NCBI GenBank assembly: GCA_016209665.1 | Contig: JACQVT010000814.1 | Location: forward strand, 1-7,912 | DNA length: 7,912 bases | Source of the DNA: Planctomycetota bacterium | GTDB taxonomy: Bacteria > Planctomycetota > Phycisphaerae > UBA1845 > PWPN01 | Direction: 5' to 3' | Shown here: one piece after another, positions 1-6,184 of the stretch | Layout of the letters: each line of letters opens with the position of its first letter | How positions within the stretch are numbered: the first letter of the stretch is position 1 | Notes under the pieces: model-generated | What the model was told of the DNA's origin: nothing | Seen by the model: the letters and a program-made list of their open reading frames with translations, nothing else | Database searches by the model: none | Position numbers and translations under genes: made by a program

Positions 1-231
1 CCCATCCCCTGGCTGGGCCACAAACGCCTCGCCTTTACGCTGGGCTGAAAATCGGCAAAATGTTAGCCGCAAGGGGGCTCGTGGGAATCAAGGCTAGTGA
101 AGGAGGAGCAAGATGAACCGGAAAGTCACTTCATAGCTGGTGGGAGGCTGCGCGTGGCCGTCCGGTCAGGCGTTCTGACGGTTATTGAGGTCGTGGTCCG
201 GGCTGATGTCGCATCGCGATGAGAGATCCTG
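1..231. other. No supported gene; short edge region
   Basis: I see no gene here that I can support. The plus strand has short open frames from the left edge, one ending at a TGA at 46-48 and one at a TGA at 114-116, and neither resembles a family I know. A strong Shine-Dalgarno-like stretch (AAGGAGGAGCAAG) sits directly before an ATG at 113, but that frame closes after seven codons. The rest, to the edge of the remnant on the minus strand, has stops in every plausible frame and no hairpin-plus-T-run terminator. Confidence 0.5.
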
Positions 232-488
232 TCATCCGGGTACGGCCACGTCCTTGTCGGCAGGACGCTCGATGATCTCCGGGGAATCTGCGCCGGGCAT
301 CCGGTCGGGCGGCGCTCCCTATCGGCGGCTCGCCAGGCCGCTCTGGATCGACATTGCGTAATCGCGGACCGTTTGCGGCCGCCAGATCACGCTGTGCGCG
401 GCGTACCAACTGGCATATTGATCGCCGCCGCCGATCTTGAGCCCCCGGGCCACCACCGACGAGCAGTTCTGCGAGATCAGGTCCGGCG
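232..488 (-). pseudogene. 3' remnant of an unidentified protein gene, with an in-frame stop
   Basis: Directly after the PilT-like stop codon, the minus strand carries about 55 protein-like codons (488 to 322). They contain an Asn-Cys-Ser-Ser motif, a Gly-Gly-Gly-Asp turn, Trp-Tyr, a His, and Trp-Arg-Pro followed by a Tyr-Ala helix. A TAG closes this at 321-319. The same frame then runs 28 more codons, acidic and proline-containing, to a TGA at 234-232. No start or N-terminal half is visible: upstream, the frame runs inside the ATPase gene as a shadow. The Asn-Cys with a later His and Trp-x-Pro recalls the C-terminal half of papain-like or amidase-like proteins. That resemblance is from memory and weak. 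I read it as a gene truncated by rearrangement, possibly with a later nonsense mutation. It could also be a chance open frame. Confidence 0.4.
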
Positions 489-1823
489 TCACTTGATGTC
501 GATGCCGACCATTCGGGCCTTGAGCTTCTCGGCCTTGTCGCCCGCGTGTTCGAGGGCCACGTGGTAGTCGATCCACTCCTCGATGACCAGGTTGTACAAT
601 GAGTCCACGTACGTGACGCAGCCCAGCTCCTTCATCGCAGGTTTTTCCATCTCGGCGACGGCCTCGGTGTACCGCCGCTCGCGGATGTAGCGGCGGGTCA
701 GCGGGTTGGGGATGAAGATCTCGTAGGCGGGCACCACGTCGATGCCCTTCTTGACGCAGGGCAGCAGCCGCTGGTTGATGATCGCGGCCAGGTTGTCGGC
801 CAGCGTGCCTAAGATGCGCTGCTGCTCGATGGTGTCGTAGTAGGCGAGGATACGGTCGAACGCCTGCCCGACCCCTTCGCAGTGCAGCGTGCCGAAGATC
901 AGGTGGCCGGCCTGGGCGGTCTTGAGGGCGGCCTCCAGCGAGGATCGGTCGCGCATCTCGCCGGCCAGCCCGACGTCCGGGTCCATGCGGACCAGGTTCC
1001 GCAGGGCGACTTCCTCGCTCGGCACGCCATCCTCGCCGATCTCGATCTGCACCACGATCGATTTCTTCGGCTCGTAGACGTACTCGATCGGGTCCTCGAT
1101 GGTGACGATCTTGCGGTGGTAGTTGCGGTTGACGTAGTCCAGCATGGCCGCGATCGAGGTCGTCTTGCCGCTGCCCGTCGAGCCGGACATCACCACGAAT
1201 CCGCGGTGCTGCTCGGCGATGGTCAAATACCGGTCGGGCAGGTGGTAGTCGCTGAAATCCTTGATCTCCTCGAACCTCCGGATGGAGATGCTTCGGCCGA
1301 TGAACGACTGGACGATGTTGATGCGGAACCGATTCCTGTCGATGTGGTACGAGAAGTCGACGGCGTGGTTGCGCTCGAACCGGCCGCGCTGGATGTCGCT
1401 CATGATGGCGTTGGACAGGAGCACGATGTCCTCGTTGCTGAACTTGCTGGTGCGGGCGCTGCGGATGGCCCGCTCGATGCGGTAGTCCGGGGGCCGGCCG
1501 GGGTTGACGTGCAGGTCGGTGGCCCGGGCGTGGCTGACCCCCGAGGCCGCCATCTCCCGCAGCAGGCGCTCCATGATCGCCAGGGCGTTCTGCGGCGTGA
1601 TGTTCAGCGAGGTCACGGGGATGTCCACGGGCGCTCCCGACTGGCCGGCGACGTGCGTGCGGGCCGCGGCCGGTTCAGCCGCAGGCAGCCTCACCGTGTT
1701 GTTGGCTGCCGGGGAACCGGACGCCGGTGGCTGATCGGCCGGCGGCGCGGGCGGCTCGGCTGCCGATGACGCTTCGACCGTGGGCAGGTGCTCGGTGTCG
1801 GCCAGTTGCGGATTGCTCGCCAT
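489..1823 (-). CDS. PilT-like type IV pilus / type II secretion family ATPase (divergent)
   Basis: A 444-residue hexameric secretion-superfamily ATPase, closest in layout to the PilT pilus-retraction motors at the inner face of the cytoplasmic membrane. Residues 1-75 are Ala/Pro-rich and probably disordered. The N-terminal domain follows, with the PilT-like signature Ala-Thr-Asp-Leu-His (about 101-105). Walker A is GSTGSGKTT (214-222), the Asp box is IEDPIEYVYEP (242-252), the Walker B region is MDPDVGLAGEMRD (280-292) and the His box is AGHLIFGTLHCEG (305-317). The family norm near Walker B is DPDVILVGEMRD and in the His box GTLHTN, so both motifs are altered. The AIRxxIREGK motif of classical PilT is not visible; the C-terminus instead ends in a charged helix. 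The start at 1823 is chosen because GGAGG lies 8 nt upstream; the open frame extends to 2024 without better signals. No other pilus genes are in the window, so its partner system is unknown. Confidence 0.9.
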   Translation of the reverse strand: MASNPQLADTEHLPTVEASSAAEPPAPPADQPPASGSPAANNTVRLPAAEPAAARTHVAGQSGAPVDIPVTSLNITPQNALAIMERLLREMAASGVSHARATDLHVNPGRPPDYRIERAIRSARTSKFSNEDIVLLSNAIMSDIQRGRFERNHAVDFSYHIDRNRFRINIVQSFIGRSISIRRFEEIKDFSDYHLPDRYLTIAEQHRGFVVMSGSTGSGKTTSIAAMLDYVNRNYHRKIVTIEDPIEYVYEPKKSIVVQIEIGEDGVPSEEVALRNLVRMDPDVGLAGEMRDRSSLEAALKTAQAGHLIFGTLHCEGVGQAFDRILAYYDTIEQQRILGTLADNLAAIINQRLLPCVKKGIDVVPAYEIFIPNPLTRRYIRERRYTEAVAEMEKPAMKELGCVTYVDSLYNLVIEEWIDYHVALEHAGDKAEKLKARMVGIDIK

Positions 1824-1831
1824 AAAAATGG

Positions 1832-1836
1832 CCTCC
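1832..1836 (-). promoter_or_regulatory. Shine-Dalgarno site of the PilT-like gene
   Basis: GGAGG on the minus strand ends 8 nt before the ATG at 1823. This selects the start MASNPQ over the in-frame ATG at 1838, which overlaps the site itself, and over the upstream ATG at 2024. Confidence 0.7.
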
Positions 1837-1897
1837 ATTCGCCTCGGCCGTCGGATCACTGACGTGCCGTCCAAAACGGACGAGTTGACGCACTTGA

Positions 1898-1927
1898 ATT
1901 CTACCCCCGCCGCCCGCCCCGGAACAA
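1898..1927 (-). promoter_or_regulatory. Candidate sigma-70-like promoter for the PilT-like gene
   Basis: On the minus strand, TTGTTC (1927-1922) and TAGAAT (1903-1898) are separated by 18 nt. The -10 box matches TATAAT at five of six positions; the -35 box matches only the TTG. The spacer is almost pure G/C. A start near 1890 would give a leader of about 67 nt, which contains a small 5-bp hairpin (CGTCC/GGACG, within 1866-1884). This is a visual match only. Confidence 0.3.
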
Positions 1928-2090
1928 GAGCGCGCCGGATACGAGCGGGGACTGGGGGGCCGACACAATCGGTGGGGCTTTTCAGGACCAAGGCGACTTG
2001 TTGCCGTTCCTGCAGGCGGGTCATCGCTGGTTTCCGGCGGATGGCCGGAGTGGCAGTTCGGGTGCGGATAACGGGATGCGGGAGAGAAAG

Positions 2091-2106
2091 GGGGACATCA
2101 CTGATT
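2091..2106 (+). repeat. Left inverted end of the RAYT relic
   Basis: GGGGACATCACTGATT is an exact 16-nt inverted match to two right-end copies (2399-2414 and 2455-2470). It lies 39 nt upstream of the transposase relic start. Confidence 0.8.
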
Positions 2107-2144
2107 ATCGACCTGTGACGTCACTTCTGGCATGCTCGTCCCTC

Positions 2145-2420
2145 GTGCCTCGCGCTGCCAGAGCCATTGAAGGCGGGTTGGTCTATCATGTGCTGAACCG
2201 TGGCAACGGTCGCGTGCGGCTGTTTCAAGGGGACGGGATTCTGCGGCGTTGGAGATGTGGAGCGGCTGCGGATCAGCGTCAACCGCGGGCGACGCTGGGG
2301 CGAGCAGTCGTGGGTCCAACGGACCGCCGAATGTCTGGGGGGCTGACGTTCACCCTCCGAAATCCTGCCCGGCCGCGAAAAAGGGCGAGAGCAACAGAAA
2401 TCAGTGATGTCCCCTTTTTC
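2145..2420 (+). pseudogene. REP-associated tyrosine transposase (Y1_Tnp/RAYT), internally deleted relic
   Basis: Reading from a GTG at 2145, the first codons give PRAARAIEGGLVYHVLNRG, the typical RAYT start (P-R-A-R, then a hydrophobic-Tyr-His-Val-x-x-Arg-Gly stretch that leads the HUH nuclease fold). They continue through Arg-Leu-Phe-Gln to about 2256. The C-terminal part appears one frame over from 2257 (RISVNRGRRWGEQSWVQRTA), then returns to the first frame at a run of six Gs (2337-2342) as LTFTLRNPARPRK. Intact RAYTs are about 200-250 residues, but only about 90 codons remain. The central portion, with the catalytic HUH and tyrosine region, is gone, and at least two frame breaks are present. 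It cannot make active enzyme. The family call rests on both termini matching the known pattern from memory. Confidence 0.75.
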
Positions 2421-2481
2421 CGTTTCGGCCGCGAAAAAGGGCGAGAGCAACAGAAATCAGTGATGTCCCCTTTTTCCGTTT
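2370..2481 (+). repeat. Perfect 56-bp tandem duplication at the right end of the RAYT relic
   Basis: Positions 2370-2425 and 2426-2481 are identical and directly adjacent. Each unit begins CGGCCGCGAAAAAGG, carries AATCAGTGATGTCCCC followed by a T-run, and ends CGTTT. The first unit also encodes the last recognisable transposase residues (RPRKR). The unit length is not a multiple of three, so the second copy is in another frame. Perfect identity suggests a recent duplication compared with the decay of the transposase. On the minus strand the array lies just downstream of the metalloprotease stop. Confidence 0.9.
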
Positions 2482-2521
2482 TCGGGCCTATGCGTACGCC
2501 GGCAGAGATGCGGCGGGTTTC

Positions 2522-3913
2522 TCAGTGGGCCGCGGCGGCGGGGTGGTGGGGCTGGTCGCATTCGGGGCAGCCGCAGTCGCCGAGGAGGGAACGGGGGATG
2601 TAGAAGTCGTCCTCGTCGCCGGCGAGGGGCGCGGGTTTGGCCTGGGCGTAGAGCTTGGGGGCTACCCGGGGCAGCAACTCGCCGCCTACGCTCCAGCCGA
2701 GCATGGCCGGGGCATCCTGAACGCCGTAGGGGAGCACGGACACATGCAGGTTGGCGGTCTTGAAGAACTGGTCGGCCAGCATCTGACGGGCGGTGGCGGT
2801 CACGTCGAGGATGTCCTCGGGGTCGGCGGTGTGCCGCAGGCCGAGCAGATGCCCCACCTCGTGGCTGGTGACGTTGGCCAGCACCTGCATGGTCCCCCCG
2901 AAGCCCGGCCGCAACTGGTTGAACAGCGAGAAGGTGTCGGTGTACAGGATGGCCGACTGCGTCGCATCGCCGTTGAACGGGTCGACGTTGTCGGCCAGGC
3001 CGAGCAGCCGCGCGTCCGAGTTGCCGAAGTAGATGACGGTGAGCCCCTGGGTCGGCCGGTCCGGGTCGGTGTCGCGGTAGAACGTGACGTTGAGCCCGTC
3101 GTAGTCGTCGCGCACTTTCTCGAAGAGCGACTGGATGGCGGCCTCGTTCTGGCCGGCGAACTCGGAATTGACGTCGGCGATGTCGAAAGGCGGAACGTCG
3201 ATCGGTTGTCGCGAGCCGATCCTGACCTGCGTCGCGCCCTGGAAGACCAGCACCACGGCCTGCGGCCGCATCGGAAGCGGGTTGGCGGTGCGGCTGAGCG
3301 TGACCGTGGCGGTGTAACCCCGGTTGACGGAAGCGGCGCTGCGGGTCGCGACCATCACGTACAGGCGGGCGGTCGATTCGTGCAGGATGACGTCGACGCG
3401 GCTGGGGCCGGCCGATGGACTGATGGGGTCCACGTAGGCCAGGAGGCGGCCCTGCTCGTCGAGCAGGCCGAGCTGGATGTCGGCTCCGTTGTTGGCGAGG
3501 TCCGCCTGCAAGCGCTGGCCGGCATGGGCGGCGCCGAGATCGTAGAAGTCACAGTCGTTGCCTCCGTGGCTCGCGGCGATCGTGCCCACCAGTTCGACGC
3601 TGCCGCCGAAATCGACCGCCTCGGCCTGGTCCCACGTGTCGTTGGGCTCCGACTCGGTGTGGCGGGTGGTCACGAGCGGTTCGTCTGGATCGACGCCCGT
3701 CCACGTCGAGGGATCGGAACCGTCGCCGGTCGACGAATTGCCGCTGGAAGAAGGCGTGGTGCTGCCGTTGGAGGCCACGGTGGGGGCCAGACCGAGCACC
3801 TGTTCGAGTGCGGATGAATCACCGTTCGGATCGGCGGGCACGCAGCCGGCCATCGCCAACGCGGCGCAGATGGCGGCAGCCCGCGCGCAGAGCGAAGCGC
3901 AGGGATTGGCCAC
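2522..3913 (-). CDS. Secreted lipoprotein with PPC-like domain and metzincin (HExxHxxGxxH) protease domain
   Basis: A 463-residue predicted envelope lipoprotein. The start is GTG at 3913, with AAGGGG 6 nt upstream; the ATG at 4003 adds an implausible Arg-rich leader. Residues 1-24 form a signal peptide ending in Met-Ala-Gly-Cys, with Cys24 the likely lipidated residue. A Ser/Thr/Gly/Pro linker follows (about 48-70). Residues 88-208 begin SEPNDTWDQA and end in a beta-rich TATVTLSR segment, the pattern of pre-peptidase C-terminal (PPC) domains. The catalytic part (about 220-420) contains HEVGHLLGLRH (351-361): three zinc-binding His and Glu352 as general base, as in matrixin-type metzincins. 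The expected Met-turn methionine seems to be Leu369. The C-terminus has Cys447, Cys449, Cys452 and a His pair, possibly another metal site or disulfides. The substrate is unknown. The gene is divergent from the gamma-glutamyltransferase gene. Confidence 0.85.
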   Translation of the reverse strand: MANPCASLCARAAAICAALAMAGCVPADPNGDSSALEQVLGLAPTVASNGSTTPSSSGNSSTGDGSDPSTWTGVDPDEPLVTTRHTESEPNDTWDQAEAVDFGGSVELVGTIAASHGGNDCDFYDLGAAHAGQRLQADLANNGADIQLGLLDEQGRLLAYVDPISPSAGPSRVDVILHESTARLYVMVATRSAASVNRGYTATVTLSRTANPLPMRPQAVVLVFQGATQVRIGSRQPIDVPPFDIADVNSEFAGQNEAAIQSLFEKVRDDYDGLNVTFYRDTDPDRPTQGLTVIYFGNSDARLLGLADNVDPFNGDATQSAILYTDTFSLFNQLRPGFGGTMQVLANVTSHEVGHLLGLRHTADPEDILDVTATARQMLADQFFKTANLHVSVLPYGVQDAPAMLGWSVGGELLPRVAPKLYAQAKPAPLAGDEDDFYIPRSLLGDCGCPECDQPHHPAAAAH

Positions 3914-3919
3914 AATGTT

Positions 3920-3925
3920 CCCCTT
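3920..3925 (-). promoter_or_regulatory. Shine-Dalgarno site that fixes the metalloprotease GTG start
   Basis: AAGGGG on the minus strand lies 6 nt before the GTG at 3913. That start places a hydrophobic signal segment and lipobox cysteine at the correct distance from the N-terminus, which the longer reading from 4003 does not. Confidence 0.6.
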
Positions 3926-4119
3926 CAGCCTGAAACGCGAACGATTGCTGAACCGGCGACGACAGGCCCGCCCGATGGGTCCCCCCGCGGGTGGCCGCTT
4001 CAATCCCCCGAGTCCAACCCAAACCTACGATTCAGCGTGGCGGGCCGGCAAATGACGCCAACGCGATTCCGCCTCCCGGACATGCGAATGATGCCGAAAC
4101 CGACTATTATCGGAAAGCA

Positions 4120-5937
4120 ATGCTATGGCTATGGGACCATGTGTGGCGAGGTGTGGATGTGCCGGTGGCGATGGGATGTCTGCTGGCGGTCTGCTTCTGC
4201 GGCGTGCCGGCGGTCGCCCGGCCCACGTTTACGGCGGTTGGAACCCAAGGCATGGTGGCCAGCGACAGCGAGTTCGCGTCGCGGGCCGGCTGTGAGGTGC
4301 TCAAGGCGGGCGGCAATGCTGTCGACGCGGCGGTGGCCACGTCGTTGGCGCTGTGCGTTGCCCGGCCGTTCAGCACCGGCCTGGGCGGCGGTGGATTCAT
4401 GATGGTCCGGCTCGGGGATACTGGGGATGTGTATGTGCTCGACTATCGCGAGTGCGCGCCCGCGGCGGCGACGCCCGACATGTACGTGAAGGCCAGGGCC
4501 GCCTCGCCCGACGGGCCGCCCGCGAGCCAATACGGCGGCCTCGCCGCGGGCGTGCCGGGGCTGCCGGCCGGACTCCAGGCAGCGTTGGAACGGTTCGGTA
4601 GCCGGCCGCTGGGCGAGCTGATCGAGCCGGCGCGGCGGCTGGCCGCGGAGGGCTTTCCGGTAGACCGCAGCTACCTGGCCGCGGCCAAGGATCTGCGTGA
4701 GGAGGTGGCGAGATATCCGGGTCTGCGGAAGATCGCCGCGGGTACGCAGCGGACGTTCCTGGTGGGTCGCGAGGACCCAAGAAGGCGGGCAGGGATGCCC
4801 GCCCCCCAAGCCACACCGCCGACGTTGCCGGGGAATCGCGAGGACCTGGCGGAGGGCATGATCGTCCGGCAGCCGGAGTTGGCGGCGGCGTTGGAGTTGA
4901 TCGGTCGACAGGGCGTCGACGAGTTCTACCGCGGCCGGATAGCCAAGGCGATTGTCGAGGCGGTGCGGGCGGCCGGCGGCATCATGACCGTCGAGGACCT
5001 GGCCGGCTACAAGCCCGTCTGGCGGGAGGCGCTGCGGACCCGCTACCGCGACCGTTACGAAGTGCTGCTGATGCCGCCGCCGTCCTCGGGCGGAGTGGCC
5101 ATCGCCGAGACGCTCAATATCCTGGAGCATTGGGACTTGGCTGCCATCCATCAGCGGGACGTCGGCTTGGCCGCGCATCTCACCGTCGAGGCCGTGAAGC
5201 ACGCGTTCGCCGACCGGGCCCGGTATCTGGGCGATGCCGACTTCGCGCGGGTCCCGATCGCGCGGCTCACCGACAAGGACCACGCCGCCCGGCTGGCCGC
5301 CCGCATCCGCGAAGCCGCGGTCAGCGCGGTCGACGCCTACGGGTCGGCCCCGCGAGACGATGCCGGCACCACGCACTTCTGCGTCGCCGACCGGCGGGGT
5401 AACGTCGTGTCCGTCACCGAGACGATCAACACCGAATGGGGCTGCCTGGTGATGGCCGAGCCGTGGGGTATCGTCCTGAACAATGAAATGGACGATTTCG
5501 ACGTCGAACCCGGCAAGCCCAATGCCTACAATCTGTTGCAGTCGACGGCGAACGCGGTGGGGCCGGGCAAGCGGCCGCTGTCCAGCATGTCGCCGACGAT
5601 CGTGTTGGCGGACGGCAAGCCGGTGCTGGTCGTGGGGGCCTCCGGCGGGCCGCGGATTATCAGCGGAACGCTGCAAGTGCTGGTGAACGTGCTGGACTAC
5701 GGCCTGGGGCTGGACGAAGCGGTGGCCCGCCCGCGGTTCCATCATCAGTGGCAGCCGAACGAGGTTTATCGGAACGACTACGCGGCGGATGATCCCGTGG
5801 TCGTGGGCCTCCGTGATCGCGGACACAAGATATCCAGGCGGCGTCTCGGCGCGATCGTGCTGGCGCTGCGGATCGAACCGGGTCGTTTCACCGGGGCGAG
5901 CGATCCTCGCAAGGGGGGTCGACCGGCGGGTTATTGA
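4120..5937 (+). CDS. ggt: Gamma-glutamyltransferase (exported, autoprocessing)
   Basis: About 605 residues. It transfers or hydrolyses the gamma-glutamyl group of glutathione and related compounds in the periplasm or outside the cell. The precursor cuts itself into large and small subunits. Residues 1-33 are a signal peptide ending Ala-Val-Ala before Arg-Pro-Thr. The large subunit carries STGLGGGGFM (85-94) and DYRECAP (108-114), whose Arg is expected to bind the substrate carboxylate. The small subunit should begin at Thr417 in GTTHFCVAD, the nucleophile. NNEMDDFD (454-461), RPLSSMSPT (485-493) and GASGGPRII (506-514) complete the site, so the enzyme should be active. An insertion of 23 residues, from a palindromic repeat, interrupts a large-subunit loop near residues 217-239 and makes the protein longer than usual. 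The start is uncertain: the frame is open from 3991, and I chose 4120 because it gives a proper signal peptide, though only a weak GGAAAG precedes it. Confidence 0.93.
   Translation: MLWLWDHVWRGVDVPVAMGCLLAVCFCGVPAVARPTFTAVGTQGMVASDSEFASRAGCEVLKAGGNAVDAAVATSLALCVARPFSTGLGGGGFMMVRLGDTGDVYVLDYRECAPAAATPDMYVKARAASPDGPPASQYGGLAAGVPGLPAGLQAALERFGSRPLGELIEPARRLAAEGFPVDRSYLAAAKDLREEVARYPGLRKIAAGTQRTFLVGREDPRRRAGMPAPQATPPTLPGNREDLAEGMIVRQPELAAALELIGRQGVDEFYRGRIAKAIVEAVRAAGGIMTVEDLAGYKPVWREALRTRYRDRYEVLLMPPPSSGGVAIAETLNILEHWDLAAIHQRDVGLAAHLTVEAVKHAFADRARYLGDADFARVPIARLTDKDHAARLAARIREAAVSAVDAYGSAPRDDAGTTHFCVADRRGNVVSVTETINTEWGCLVMAEPWGIVLNNEMDDFDVEPGKPNAYNLLQSTANAVGPGKRPLSSMSPTIVLADGKPVLVVGASGGPRIISGTLQVLVNVLDYGLGLDEAVARPRFHHQWQPNEVYRNDYAADDPVVVGLRDRGHKISRRRLGAIVLALRIEPGRFTGASDPRKGGRPAGY
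4767..4846 (+). mobile_element. In-frame palindromic repeat insertion inside ggt, with 11-bp flanking direct repeats
   Basis: TCGCGAGGACC occurs at 4767-4777 and again at 4836-4846. The first copy plus the 58 bp between (4778-4835) make 69 bp, exactly 23 codons. Removing one repeat and the intervening bases leaves GRED running straight into LAEGMIVRQPEL, which is the length expected from other gamma-glutamyltransferases. The inserted part includes a 32-nt palindromic repeat (4779-4810) found inverted at 7320-7351. This is what a small non-autonomous insertion with a target-site duplication would look like. It adds an Arg/Pro/Ala-rich loop to the protein. Confidence 0.65.
4779..4810 (+). repeat. 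Dispersed palindromic repeat, copy 1 (within ggt)
   Basis: A 32-nt sequence that is the exact reverse complement of 7320-7351. Its core is a perfect hairpin with 8-bp arms (GGCGGGCA and TGCCCGCC) around a GGGA loop, followed by a C-run. It is translated in frame within the gamma-glutamyltransferase gene. Confidence 0.9.
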
Positions 5938-6184
5938 ACCCACGTGCGTCCGGGGGGCTCAGCGGGCTCGACGGACGAGTCTCCCCGCCGGAGGTGGTGC
6001 CGTGCGGCCGTCTGCCGGCAAAACACCAAAAAATAAATCTTGAAGTGGAACAAACGGGCGGAGAAAACATAAAGTCATATAGGGAAGAAGACATCCTGCC
6101 GATCGCGCCGACGGGCGGGGACGGCGGAGGGGCCAGCGTGGACGAGCACAGCCTGCGATGCTTCGACCAGGAGAGCAGGTGAAG
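5938..6184 (+). other. Intergenic region with an AT-rich island
   Basis: This spans the ggt stop to the start of the aminotransferase-fold gene. Positions 6020-6091 are much more A/T-rich than anything nearby (runs such as AAAAAATAAAT and CATAAAGTCATATAG), as expected of a promoter region. I could not find a -35/-10 pair with good spacing; TTGAAG at 6040-6045 is the best isolated box. An open frame from a TTG at 5934 to a TGA at 6182 crosses the region, but its composition and lack of a ribosome site make it unlikely to be a gene. No strong terminator follows ggt. Confidence 0.35.

Larger units (their letters stand above)
2086..2481 (+). mobile_element. Decayed RAYT-type (IS200-like) insertion with inverted terminal repeats
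   Basis: A transposase relic is flanked by matching inverted ends. GGGGACATCACTGATT lies at 2091-2106, and its exact reverse complement occurs at 2399-2414 and again at 2455-2470. A purine/A-rich stretch precedes the left copy and a T-run follows each right copy. Between the ends are the N- and C-terminal coding parts of a Y1 (IS200-like) transposase of the REP-associated group. In that group the enzyme is typically encoded between the short repeats it is thought to mobilise. The element is inactive, since the middle of the gene is missing. It lies in the gap between two co-directional minus-strand genes and disrupts neither. Confidence 0.7.

Noticed and set aside
1..48. Fifteen codons open from the left edge ending at a TGA (IPWLGHKRLAFTLG)
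   Set aside because: It is plausible as the tail of a gene beginning outside the window, but too short to support.
882..1769. A 295-codon plus-strand open frame
   Set aside because: It lies wholly antisense to the PilT-like gene, has Asp/Val/Gly/Arg-rich composition typical of GC-rich shadow frames, and has no ribosome site.
2115..2124. GTGACGTCAC palindrome as an operator
   Set aside because: A single 10-bp palindrome within the mobile-element relic, not placed near a live promoter.
2370..2481. CRISPR-like direct repeats
   Set aside because: The two 56-bp copies are adjacent with no spacer, include transposase codons, and have no cas genes nearby.
2525..3817. A 430-codon plus-strand open frame
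   Set aside because: It is antisense to the lipoprotein protease, whose signal peptide, zinc motif and ribosome site are clear; the product is low-complexity Gly/Val/Asp/Glu.
4129..5943. A 604-codon minus-strand open frame
   Set aside because: It mirrors the gamma-glutamyltransferase gene and is rich in His/Arg/Gly/Gln with no domain; the plus strand carries all the enzyme's active-site motifs.
5934..6182. An 82-codon frame between ggt and the aminotransferase gene, ending 2 nt before the latter's ATG
   Set aside because: It starts at a TTG without a ribosome site and crosses an AT-rich promoter-like stretch; codon usage is unlike the neighbours.
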